NCBI GenBank assembly: GCA_003342815.1
Contig: PTEX01000195.1
Location: 249,001 to 313,000, forward strand
Reading direction: 5' to 3'
Source: Eudromia elegans
Lineage: Eukaryota > Chordata > Aves > Tinamiformes > Tinamidae
DNA length: 64,000 nt
Shown here: one piece after another, positions 1-13,136 of the stretch
How positions within the stretch are numbered: position 1 is the first letter of the stretch
How the letters are laid out: each line of letters begins with the position of its first letter
The notes under the pieces: model-generated
The model's input: the letters and a program-made list of their open reading frames with translations, nothing else
What the model was told of the DNA's origin: nothing
Database searches by the model: none
Translations under genes and position numbers: made by a program

Positions 1-3000
1 GGGGCCACTGCCACAGAGCAGAGCGAAGCACCTGGTGCAGCCTCCAGGAGCCTCCTGCTTCCACCTGAGTCCAGTCAAGGTGGTGGCCGACATGGGAGTA
101 CATCGGGGAGCCCTCGGCCCATGTCACTCCATCCAGAATCACAAAAATCTAAATGGAAGAGACACCAGTGACTAAAGAACAGCACAGGTAGAGGAGAAGC
201 TTGAGCAGAAAAGCGGTATCCAAAAGAGCCATATAAAACAATCACCCACCACTCACAGACCACAGATCGGTCTGTTAGCAGAACCCAGAACGTCACCCTC
301 TGTTGTGGCCTTTGCTGCAGAACTAAGAGGATCCCCCCAGGCAGCAGACCCAGGTGTAGCTCAAGTGGGGCTAAAAAGCACAGAGACATAGGACCAAGGT
401 GCAGAAAAGTTAAATGGAAATGAAAATGTGAGCTGGCAACTATTGACTTCTGAGTCACTGAAAAGCATAGCTAACATTCAATTTGTCTTTTCTTTTTCTT
501 CTCGTAGAGACCCAATAGTTTGTGAACACAGTTTTCAGGCTGCTGCATTGATTACAGATATGTAAATACCAAATCCTGATGTCCAAAGCATTTCACCACT
601 CGCAGTCAGGAGAGATCCCGCAGGCTGTAACAACAGGGCTCCGTTTGCTCCGCAGCCTGCACGCTCCACTCCTCCGGGCTCTCGCCCCAGCTCTGGTTGC
701 GGCTCCTCCTCTTTCAAGGAGGCTCTGAATCCATTGAAGTTTAGTCTGGTGCTAACGTCCCTGGGATCTCCCTGAGATCCTGCAAGAGGAACACGGTGAA
801 CAGCACCTCTGCTGCCCGCAGCCCAGCCCTTGGTCGGGCACCTGAGCGCTCACCTGTCTTTAAAATGTCTAAGGGCGTTTACAGCCCTTTGCTGGTGCGC
901 ATGTATATACATCGATAGGTGTACACACATACATACACACACTGGCAGTTTGTACTCAGAAGAGCAGCAAGGCGTGGGAAAGGCAGCGGCTCCCGAGTTG
1001 CTACCCGTGGAGCACACGCATATCCCTCTGACCACCGCTTTGCCTCCCCGCTATTCCTGTAACTCGGCATACAGTCTGATAAATCCAGGCACTAGGCTCC
1101 TTCCTCACTGCCAGTGCTCACAGTTCCTCAGGTTCTTCCTCCTTTTTAAACTATTCCTTGCTCGAGGTGTAAAAAGGAAAATCCAGGAAAAAGAAGCGTG
1201 CACCAGAGCCTGGCTGCAGCTTCCCGCAGCACCTGAGTCCGGGTTTTGGGAGCCAGGGCAGGACACGTGGTGCTGTCCTGTCCTCGAGGCCTCACGCAGG
1301 ACATGCACATGAACACAGCTCTGTCAGTGCTTGCAGCAGGCTGTGGCTGTTAAAGACAGCCTGCGTTATTATTAATCCAGGGCCATTAGTGTCTGGGGCA
1401 GTCGCAGCAGAACTAGCCCCCCAGAAAGCACTGCTGTTTCATCCAAAATTACCCATGCTGAAAACTCATCCACCAGCTGTGAATTATTTGCTGTTTCAGA
1501 ACAGAAAGCAAACACTATAAAACGCAGAGCGACACCAGGGAACTATAAATTCTCTACAAGTGATTCTCAGAGTTCTGAGATTTTGCTCATACTTTGCTTA
1601 GGAGAAGGCGTGCAAGTGGGGAGAAAAGGTCTCATCCTTGTGCAGTTTGTGCAACGGTGACCACTTCCAAGGAAGAAAGAATTTAATGAATTAAGTGCAC
1701 TTATAGACAAACTAGCTGAAAATCCTGTGTTAATTAGACACAACTGGGAATCCAGCCCTGCCTCTGGCTTGGTCATGCACTGCAGTTTACAGATGTGCAA
1801 GAATTAGCAGCTACCACCTCCTGAAGGGGCCTGCTGGGAACAAATTGCTTGGTCACCTAGCGCCTGCCCACGTTCTCTGTTTTTATGGGCAGGTATTGAG
1901 GTTTACCCTCTTATTTTCCCCTCTCCGGTGGCTCCTGCTGCCTTCATCACCCCCGCTCTTCCCTGAGCTTGCGGCGCAGAAGCGCTAGCTCCGAGTGCAG
2001 GCACGCAGGCTTGGGGAGCTGGGTGCCAGCGCCGAGCTGGAGTGCACAACATGTCCCAGGGCACGCGGCGCTGCACGATGAAGCCTCCCTGCTTGCACCT
2101 GCACCAGCAACCCCTGCTCTGCGCCTGCAGCGCTGCGCTGCTTGTGCTCTGCACACAGACATTGTGTATATGCAAGTTATGTTAAATATTTCATCTGTTA
2201 AAGAGCTCGGGTTATTACTGAATTGTACTGTAAGCTGTTCACAAAGTTAATTCCTCCTGCACTTAATAATGGTGGTGAAATAACCAACTTAAATGAATAT
2301 TTTACAATTTGTGCTAGACAGAACATTTATTAACAACCCTGGTTGCTTTCAAATTCCTCTTCCAAGGGAGCTCCCATGCGCTATTACATGGAATTCAGCT
2401 GCTTGGGAAGGTCTCCAGGGGCCTGGTGAGACGTCCGGGTGTGCACACGGGCAGCCCCAGTATTTCCTAACGTCAGATCTGTGCCGCCAGTCCAAACCCG
2501 CAGTGTCGAGAATGCACCTACACGGCCGCCTCCGTCCCGCGCAAGTCCTCGTGCAGGCTACGCGGGAGGACAGCGACGCCCCAGGAACCACAGCTCTGCC
2601 AAAGGGATGCAGTCATAAACCCGAGACTTCACATAAGCCTTAAAGGAACTATAAACTCAGAATTTTATCAGGATTTAATTCCTCTGTTTTATGGAGGGCC
2701 AGCTTATCACCAATAAAGGTTTGCACTAAAAACATGCACAAAAGGCATGGTTTTCTCCCATAAAAATACATGCAAGCACCCCAAGCCTGGAATGTCAACC
2801 ACGCCAGCACCGCTCCCAAAGGAAGGAGCTGTGTCCTCAGGACAGTGGCCAGGAGCACAGGCCCAGGCACCTCACCCTGCTGCAAACAGCTGGCACCAGC
2901 TGGGCAGCCTCTGCTGCTGCCACCTTCAGCTGGCCCTGTAAGACAGTGAGGTCTCCGGGGACACCCCGCATTGCGGTCCTGAGCTGCAGCCACAAGCAGC

Positions 3001-6000
3001 TCCTGGGGAAGCACCTGGGTCCGGCCTGAGCCACCAGCCAGGGAGATTGCACCCAGGCCCATCCCAAGGCAGGGAGTGCGCTCAGAGCTGTGTAAACCCA
3101 GTGGCACCCGGAGCCCTTTCCCTCATTTGTTAGTCAGCCAAGGGTGAAAATGTTAATGAAGGNAGCTATAATCTAGGAGAATTTCCCTATTGAAATTTGG
3201 TTCACGTCTGCCGGCTGCAGCTTACACGTGGCCCAGGGACATCAATCCCTCCTCCGTGCTACTAATAATAGCTGTAATTGCCTCACTCTGTCTAGCCACC
3301 TTCGCCCCAGCAACACCAGGCTGTGCTCAAGCCGGCACTACAGGAATTACCCTCTTTCTATTAACCCGAAGCTTTGCTGTATGCATTCTTGAAAGAAAAC
3401 GAGTGCAGATACACATCAGGCACAAAGCCGCTCCTCACAAGGCATTTTTAAAATACAGTAAAGCAACACAGCGCACGGAAGCACGGCGACATCCCAGCAC
3501 CTGCTCCTGCCGAGAGAGCCTGGGAGCTTGCGGCTGTGGCCTGCCCACAACAGCGGCACGGCACGGCATGGAGCAGCCCCCAGCAGGCTCACGCCAAGCG
3601 CATCCCCAAGCCCTCGGCAGTGCAGGCGTGCACCGAGCGCGCTGCGGGGAACCCACAGCAGTGCCAGCAGCCACGCTGCTTCCCACGTGGAATGCAGAGG
3701 GGTGGTGTCGGCAAGGGGGGCAGCAGCAGCACTTGGACAGCAGTGCTGCACGTGGCACGCGTACATCGTGGGCACAGGTGTGGGCACTAACGAGCTCTCA
3801 GAAGCTGCTCCGCTACCACAGCGGGATTTTTAATTTTCCTCTAATTTCAGGGCTGCAGAGCTGAAATAAAAATTCCTCTAAGCATTTTAGGGAGATGATA
3901 ATGGTCCTATACTAAAATAATTCAACCAACACTATAATTTTAGTGTCACTATCAAAATGAAATAACGGCTGTTTACTGGGTGGCACCTTTCAAATGACCT
4001 TCATTTGAACATAAACTGGCTGGCGGCACCGGGAGCTACTGCTTCAGGACAGCGCGTCCCCAGGGCTGCTCTCCTGGTGGCTTCTTCAGTGCAACAGCGC
4101 AGCTCGAGAGCCCTTGGTTGCTGGACACTCACCCNCGCAGCGGCCACAGGGATGTGCTGGGCACAAGGTCTGTCACTGCCACTGGCCCGCGGAGCGGAGG
4201 TGCCTCCCACGTGCAGCAGCGATCACTGAACAGCGTCGTGCTGCTGCGCAAGGCCTGCAGGAACACGGCTCTCCTTCATGCTGACATTGCCGAGATATAA
4301 ATGCATTTTAAACAATAAGTGTTTTATAAAACATCTGAAAACAAGACAAATTAGCCTTTAAAAATTAATTTCAGAAAATTACCGTCTCGTTAATACATGC
4401 TGTTACAGCTTTAGAAAATCCTTCTGCGGCAAGAGAAAGGAAGAGGATTTAAAATATATTTTATTGTATTTCAAAAATTGAAGAGCAGGTTGAACATCTC
4501 TGGAAGCCTGCATTTCTGAAGCGCCCATGCTCAGAGCCTGGGTACGGCTGCCTCCGCAGCCATGCCTGCCCTGAAGAGTCATACACACAACCATAATGGT
4601 TGGTAAAGACCTTCAAGAAGAACTGCTCTACTACTTGAGACACCATCACCTCATTGCAAACTTCTCCTCAGCCCTCTGTGTATTGCATTTTGGTGCATTC
4701 TGATGGTATTTGACAAGTTATGCCCATCCTGCAGTCCTGACCCTGCCAGTCCCTTCCCCAGAGCACGGCAAAGGAGCCGCACATGAGAGTGAAACTTTTT
4801 ACAAAGGATGCAAAATGTGAGCGGCCAACCCTGCTGCCAGCCCTCTCCAGCATCCAGAAGCACCCTGGAAGTTTGTCCTTTGAAATGCACCCCTCAGTGG
4901 CAGTTAGGACAAACTAAGCTGAGCATTACCTTGCTGTGAAACTACTTCACTTGCAGAATTGCCCCAGTGCAGGTGCCGGACATGGCACGTCCCTGCCTGG
5001 CTGTGCCACGCACGCTGCAGCAGCCGGTCATGCCAATGCCAGCAGCATGTCTGCATACTGAACTGTACCTGTTTTATCAACCACAGCAACTGAAGCAGCG
5101 ATGCAGGACTCCCAAGGCCCATGAGAGCACAGCCCCAACGCGGTATCTCCACCTGCAGCCCCTCACTCAGCTTTGCACTGAGGTTGGGCTGCTCAACACA
5201 GCTGCGGTTTCCATCTCACAACGATGGATTGAGCAGCAGCGGTGCGAAGAGACCTAAGTGACAAGTGACACCGGAACAAGTTCCTGCAGTGCAAAACTCC
5301 TGGCATTTGCTCCTGGTCTGCAAACAGGCTCCTTGTACAGAGTTCTTCCAAATCCAGGAGACCTGCTCGGTAACTAATGCTCAGCGGCAACTGCCACAGG
5401 TCTCTCGGGTGCTAATTTTGAGGCCTTGCTATGCTGGATGAACCAGTGTTTTAATTAACTGCAACGTCAAGGGAGACGTGAAGCTCCGTCCTTGCCGTGA
5501 GCCAAGGGCTGCACCCAACGGGCAGATACCTGCTGGGCTGGCACGGGTGCCGAGCAGCCGGGGCTGCCGCCTTGGGCCTGGGTGCGAGAAGCAGTCACGC
5601 AGCAGAGACCAACCTCGCGCAGCAGCACGAGGCAGAGGCCAAGCGAGCACGAGCTTCTCCGCCTCACCCTAGGAGAAAGCCTTCGGAAACAGGAACCGTT
5701 CACACGACCCCGTAGAACTGCTGGCATTAGTTCTGACTTCTTGACAGCAAGGACTGTGCCAAAATACTCAAGGTCAAGAGACCAGCATGGTTCTAGGCAA
5801 TCTGCACCTCTTAAAACAGTGACAAATATGTAATTTAATTTTAATGAGCTTTTCTGCATCTCAAATCTAATTCCAGCATTATCAAGTACTGTTCTGAACT
5901 GCAGGAGGCTTCTCATTACCTGTGCTAAGGCTGTCACAAGCATTTTTCATGAGCGCTAAGAGCCACTCGACTTCCCGGCGCAACCGAGGGTCAGCCCTGG

Positions 6001-9000
6001 GCACTGTCACCGCCACGGCCACACCTCGCCTGGCACCACTGCCGCCCGACGTGGAGCAGGAATCTGTGGTAGAAGTACCAGGCATTGAAAGCTGCTGAGA
6101 GGCCTCGGCCCGTCGCTTCTCGTTCCTGCAGAGCTGCTTGTGCCCGTGGGGGCCACAAGCAAAAGGGCCCGGGCACTGGGAAGGAGGGTGCTGAGCGCAT
6201 CAAGTCCGATATCTCCTTCTGGAAGCACTGGCCTGCAGCCAGAACCCACTCCTTCCCAAGGGCACCAGGGCTCCAGCCTCCTGCTGCCGCGCAGACACCG
6301 CTCCCGTGGGCGAGTTCAGTTAGGAGAATCCATAGCCTAATTGTGCAGCTGCTGCTTCTCCCCGTCGGTTCAGGAGGACCGACGCACAGGCTGCCACCGT
6401 TTAGTCATGTTTTCGTCTCACAGCTCAGCTGCAATTACTGCTGCTAACCGTGCAGAGTAAACAAGAGAGCAAGGAGGCGGCTGCCGCGGCCCACGCTAGC
6501 AAGCAGCTTGCCAGCCCCGCGAGGATGGCTGCCCAAGTGACAGCCGGGCAGCGAGGCCGCAGAACGCGGCATGCCACGAGGAAAGCCGGGGTGCAGATGC
6601 AAGGTGATCCGCGAGGGCAGCGTGGGAAGGGGCGCAGCCTTGCTGGACCCACCGGCCCAGGGCGCACGCTAACCCATGCGCTTGTGCCCAGGGAGGCCCC
6701 TGCTCATAAGGAAGAGCAGCCTCCACAAGCAGCCACCCAAAGCAGGCAGAACGGTGGCACTGTGGTGGCTCAAGGTGCCCCACAGCCGCGGCCAAGCTGC
6801 AATGGCACCGAGGGGTGAGGAGGGAGCCAAGGGAAGCGCCCCGCTCCCTCCAAGCCTGGCTTTTGCTCAGAGCGTTGTGCAAAGCACTGCAGGTTCCACA
6901 CAGCAGCACTGCATTCTGCGACAGCCCACACACATTACGCACTACTACTGCCCCACTAACGAAGACAGCTTTTCCACCAACGTGGCAATTCCCAGCGACA
7001 TGATGCTCCCATTACCAAAGGGTTATAAAGCACACTGCTAACCCCTGTGCACTGGTGCTCCCAACAGGGCAGAGCTTCCTACAGGAAGGCCCTGCTTGTG
7101 GCACAGCCTCACCAGCACAGGAACCGCAGGCAGCACTGCCTGCAGCAGCCCCGCGCGTGCAGCACGGCACTGGAAGCACCAGCACAGCGAGCAGCCCATG
7201 AGCCTGAGGAGCTGCATCCGGCATGTACCAGGGCCCTGCAAACCAACCCCGTCGGGGGGGGCATGAACCAGCTGCCTGACCTCCGGAGCAGGGATCTGTT
7301 GCTGCAATTAGGAATTCCAGCAGGGAAGACCAAGGAGACACAGCTATCAGCACAGGCAGCAGCCCAACCTGCCCGGTAACTTCAGGTACCTTCAGCTGAC
7401 CCAGGATCACCTTCCCATCTCTGTACTGCTGCCTGAACACATTTGACTTCCCTTAGCACATATCCAAAACAGGCCATAAAGTAACTGCAAAACATACTGC
7501 ACATATAAACCATATTAAAGCTCCACAGCATACAGTTTTGTATTACAACATAAAACACTTAATAAAAATAAATGTGGGAAGAACACTTAGCTGTCTTTGT
7601 TTGCAAAAGAGACTCACAAGCAGCTAAAGCACCAGCAGCAAGCACCATTCCACTTGACCTTGACACCACCCCAAAGTCTCTTTGAAGAATGTTCCTCCTC
7701 TTTAACAACTGTAGGCAATTATTACCATGTGATTGTTTAATAACATTTGCCTGTGCATCATAACTGTTGCCATTAGTAACAGGCCGCCATGGTGCAAGGG
7801 TGTTAAGCAGTGTGTGTGCTCAGGGATGGGTCCTGCCCCATGCAGGTTCTGGTACCAGCCTTGTCCTCCTACAGGTAGCAAGGCAGACCCAGCCGTTTGC
7901 TTACATCAAAACACTGAGGTTCTCCTGGCTCCAAGGACGGGCAGGGCTTGCACCATGGCAAGCACGTGGAAAGCACCTGTGTGGCATCCTTGTAGCGGGA
8001 AGCAGCGCTCAGGGATTGTCCCTGTGGTGGCCGCAGGTCTGGAGCGGGCCAAGCTGGCAGCCACTCCCTGGGGAGGGCAGCACCTGCGCAGGCTCCTCCA
8101 GCACCCTCGCCAGAAAACCCGCTCCCCATAGAGACCCAGCCACGGAGACCTTGCTGCTGTCAGGATTTCAGTCAGACAATGAGGGAAAACAAAGCCAGGG
8201 AGGAAAGGCAAACATGCAGGATTTGCAAACTAATTTAATCAGAATAACTACAGCTCAGAAAATTAAACATTTAAGTTAATACGCTTGTAAATCAAACCTG
8301 TAAATCAAATGGAGAGTGAATTAGCGATTTTGTTTCTTGCAGATATATGCAAATTGCTCATAATTCACCTCATAAAAAGTGGCAAATGGGCAAGTCTTGC
8401 ACTAACTCTTCTGCCTTTGATGCTGCAAAAAGCTCCCAGAACCTCACCCCTTAACTTGCTCACTTTTATTAACAGTGCTCTTTCTGGTAAATAAGAAGCT
8501 TTATTGGAAGGCCACATGAGGCTTTTTAAAGGGAGACCAAGATGAAACCATGCTTTTATTTTGACTTATGAATCTTGAGAAAATAAATTAAGGTGATTCC
8601 TGAAATATGCTGGAACACTTGTGCAATTCCACAAACTTTTCCAGCATGACAACTTGTGACAAATCCAGTCACAATCCAAAGACGGAAAGAAAGGCGGGGG
8701 CCTGCAGGGAGCGAGGCGGGAGCACGGCTGCTCCTGGGAAATCCGGGCTGTTGCTACGAGCACGCGGCCAGGGGACGGGCGACCCTCCACAGCCACGCTG
8801 AGCTACTCCCAAGAGCCGCATACGGCACTGGCCAAGCGCAGCCCGCGGGGCAGGGCGCTCTGCTCCTCCGGGCAGCCGCCTCCAGCAAGGCAGCATCTTT
8901 AAGGGCGCGATCCGAGCCCACCCAGACGGGCTCCAGCACCAGCACGTGGTAAAAACCCAGCTACAGAACACTCCCTCTTGAAATACACCTACAAAAATGC

Positions 9001-10689
9001 TTAGAGTGCCTTTCAGTTGCCAGACGTAAACACAGACACACACACATATATCCATGTATTTTTTTTCTTTTTTTTCAAAACCAATTCTTTTTGGGTGTTC
9101 CCAAGGATTAAAGATTTGGATGTCAGCAAGGCAAGTAAAACATTTATTTTCTATTAAAGCAGCTAAATGAGAAGATTAAACACCATTTTATGTTTAGCAG
9201 AGACGTAAGGTCAAAATAGCACCAGAGTAGCTTAACCACTATTTAACGCCAAGGAGTTCTGGTGTCAAGCAGTAATCGATTTAAGGAGGGAGGGATTTCT
9301 TTAAAACATTCAAAAAGGGCAAAACACACATAAATTTGAACAAATCTTTCAATTACAGGATCTCCCAAGAACTCCTTCCAAAGTCTTTTTGCTGCCATGT
9401 CTAATAGGCTTTCCTTAGAAGACAGCTCTTGCCCTGGATTTCCTGCTGGAATATTTTCATTTAATGCTGTTGTTCTATCCAGCGTGTCACGGGCTCGAGC
9501 TTTCTATCGGCTTCCTGTTTGGCACGGCAGGAGCTGCAGGTGCCCGGGGGGAGGCTCCTGCAGCACATGGACAGCCTCGCTGACCGCCTTTCAAGGCCAC
9601 TACTTCACACAGCCCTTGTTGAAGGTCCCGGCAGCGACGCCGCTGAGGCGGGAGCCAGAGCTCGGAGCCCGGGGTCGGCATCAGCCCAGATGCTCTTTCC
9701 TGGGTGAGTTTCGTGGTGCCCCGGCCCGGGCGAAGGAGACTGAAGATAACTGACAAAAAACACCACGGCAAAGCTGAGTCAAGTCCTTCATCCAAAAGTT
9801 TGACATCTCAAAACCCTGTAGAGAAAAACCATGTGTACCCGCACTAACAAGGCCTTTGGTGGGTTCTCCTGGGGACAGGACGCCAAACGGCTGCGGTTGC
9901 TGAGTTGAAGATTGATGCAGTCCTATTTAATGACAAGTAGATTAAAAAAAAAAAAAGTCACGTAAGCTCTATTGGCTTATCTCACTGCCCTTAAAACAAC
10001 GAACCAGAAGACACATCTTCTGTAAAAAAAAATTAGTTTGAATCTTCCCCCTTGTTTTGTTTTCTAGAAGCCTATTTTGGTGGTAGGTGCCAGGTTTTTG
10101 ACGAGGAGCGCTGGGGAGGAGCAAGGTGGGCCAAGGAGGGGAGCTGAGTGCCTCCACCTCCCTTCGCATCACCCTGATGGCGACTGGGGTCTCACTCCAG
10201 CGTCTGCAAAATGGCCCTGAAGGGGCTTTGAGAAGAGCAGCATTGTAGAAATAGTATCTTCTACGCAAAAGAAAGCCTCATTTACTTAAATCATTTAAAA
10301 AAGCTTTCATAGCTGAGAACTAAGCGCGAGCTCTCTCCATCGTTTCCAATCTCTTTTTCCGTTCAATCCAGATAGGCTAATTTGCATTCGCCTTTTGGGA
10401 AGGCGGAAGGGCTGTGTGGCTCACAGGGCTCGTGCGTCGCTCAGGCGCCAGGGAGGCCTCATGCCGCGTGCGGCGGCAATGCTGGACCAGGGTGGCCGCC
10501 CACTCGGCTCCTGCACCGCGGCCCCAGCTGCTTCCCAGCACCAGTGCGCCTTCCCGCAACCAGCGCTCCTCCAAGACGCGCCTCTTCCCCGGAAAGCGGC
10601 GCTTTCGATGCCTTTAGAGCACCCTCCTGTGGGGATTCTGTGTGTGTGCACAGAGAGGGGCAGCTGTGCCCGCAGCAAGGCGGCGTGGG

Positions 10690-10870
10690 ACACGGCACAC
10701 GGGGCGCCGGACACAGGGCATGGGATGTTGGATGCAGGGTATGAGATACAAGAGGTAGGACGCAGGGCGCAAGACGCAGGTGGCAAGAGGCAGGACACAG
10801 GCCGTGGGATGAGAGGTGCAGGGTATGGGATGCAGGGCATGGGACGCAGGCAGCACCATGCAGGGTGAGG
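10690..10870. repeat. Degenerate purine-rich minisatellite
   Basis: About 180 bp is built from diverged copies of a roughly 20-bp unit in which GGGAYGCAGG and GGACRCAGGG-like words alternate (for example gggatgcagggcatgggacg). Copies differ by substitutions and small indels. It lies in a CAMTA1 intron. The repetition creates long artificial open frames on the minus strand rich in Cys, Pro and Ser, which should not be read as genes. Confidence 0.8.
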
Positions 10871-13087
10871 GCTGTGGGCCTGTCCTCGGCTCGCATTGCC
10901 AAGGTGCTCCGCTTTGGAGCCCCGGGGCAAAATCTGCTCCAACGGCCGCATCTGCACAGACACCTGCCCCCGCACGCCACCCGCGCAGCCTCCACATCCC
11001 CCTCCTTGACTTTCAGTTAGGGACTCCTTAACAATCCCCTTAACTTAAAGATGTCAAAAGCCCATTTCACTGCAGTAACTGCTGACATGTAAGCACACTG
11101 CTTTTACTGCTCTGGAACTGGGATTTGTATTAGTCCGTACTACTGTGATGGTTACACTAAAAAAAGTCTGCCCTAAGCAGGAAAGTCCCCTCTGCCCTGC
11201 AGTACAGACGGTTATTTCGGTATCCCTTGCTCTCCTTCGTCACTTCTGTTTTCATGGCAATGTTTCTAACTTTTGATTTCAATTCAGGTACTGAGAAACA
11301 GAAGGACCCTTACTCGGGGAAAGATGATATTCTCTACTTTTTTATCTGCTTGTAATGAGGTATATTTGCATCTTCTTATAAATCTGTTGTTTTGTAGTAA
11401 CTGTTTGCACCTGGGTGGGATCATAAAGTGTTCTCTGCTATCACAGTGCACTTGCTCTTTATCCTAAGCAAGCAGGTTCCTTATGAAACCAGGAGCTTCA
11501 TTGCCACCAAACTCACTTGGGTCAGGGCCTAAGTGAAGCCCTGGAGCAAGGAGCCCGACTGCCCTGCTCCCGCCAGGAACAGCAGCGCCCACAACCATCC
11601 ACAGTTTGAGCCTAAATGAACAAAGCTGTCGAGCAGGGCCTTGCGCTCGGCCACGAGCGTCCCCGCCGTCACGGCTCGCCGCTTGGCGGGACGGCTCTCA
11701 CTGCAGTATTTCCTGGATACACGCAGTGCAACAGCCCTAGGCTGGGTCCCAGTAACAATCGTTGCCTCTAGTGCTGCGCTCATATGTAATTACCATAGGC
11801 CCCCAAACATTTTTCTACAAGGGATGCAATTACCCATAATTTACAGTTGAGGAAACAGTAAGAGTGCAGGTGAGGGACTTAAAGAAAACATCAGAAAGTC
11901 TGCACAGGACAGCAGCTATCCCGGTTCGCAGCCAGGGCTCTACCCATAATCCACGTTGAATTCACTTCAGTCTCGAGGGAAGGAATCCACAGAAAGCAAA
12001 ATCAAAATGGCCTTTGGCAGATAAGCCAAACCTAAAGGAGAAATAAAACCACATTTTTATTGTTGCAGTGTTGGATGCACGAGGTCGGCAGCCAAGCACG
12101 AGAGGAAGGTAGAGCCACCTCTACGGCACCAAGCAGGAGCTGGGTTGCTCGGGCCACGCGAGCCCCAGCAAGCACGGAAGGAAGCGCAAAGCGAGGCTGC
12201 GGAGCAGGCCGAGGTCACCAGCGCCACAACCAAGGCCCGAGCAAAGCCCCCAAATCTGAAGACGGGAACAGGAGCGGGAGTCAAACCAGCTCAGCCCTTT
12301 CGAGCGCACCACACACACACCTGGTAGCATGCCCGGGGGGAAACCTGGGACATTTACCTCCGGCGGGAAGCCGGCTAGCGCACGGGTCCCTCGCGGCGTC
12401 TGCAACGGCTGCCCTCGGCCGCGAGCTCAGAGCCGTGCGAGGGAGGCTCCGCTCCTCTGCTCATTCATGTAGGGATTGGAAAGCAAAAGGGGAAGAACCT
12501 GCTCTCTACGCTCTTTCACACGCACGCTGGGATCAGGAGCTCTACTACTAAATAGGAAAAAAAACACATTTCGTTGGGTGGATGGACTGATGCATCTGTT
12601 TTTCAAAGCAGTCTACATTGAAACAAGCAACTCGTCCATTGCCTATGTATATTTTAATAAATGAACAGCACGAATACATGATTGATACATGAGTGTTTCT
12701 ATTATGCTAAACATCCAGATTAAGTTAATTCTAGCACAGTTGTATTACCTCAAACGCGAGACACATGCAAGCTTCTAAATCTAGTGCAGTATACGCTGTT
12801 TCAGACATTAAGCTGAGGTTAAAGTTGGCATATAAAAGCATTCCGTAGCAGGAGATATGGCAGGAATATCAAAATTAAGGGCTGTTTTGGAAGTTTGTGG
12901 ATTTCATCAATATTCCAGTAACGGTAAAGGAGGGTGGAGGGAACCCACCATAACACTGTAAGCAATAACAAGTCTCAGCAGAGACAAATATCAACAGATC
13001 GGAATCTACCACCACTGCATGAAACCCCAGTGACCAGAAAAAACTAACCTACATGGTACCTGTGCTAACCCGTCACTCAGCATTACC

Positions 13088-13136
13088 AAAACACAAAAAA
13101 CAAAACAAAACAAAAAGTAAAAATAAAAAAAGTAAA
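13088..13136 (+). repeat. A-rich low-complexity tract
   Basis: A run of A-rich pentamers such as caaaa and aaaca with interruptions. It is intronic, with no target-site duplication or element body visible next to it. Confidence 0.7.

Noticed and set aside
10421-10997. Long minus-strand open frames rich in Pro, Cys and Ser
   Set aside because: They are translations of the degenerate minisatellite. All three minus frames are open, as expected for a repeat and not for a gene.
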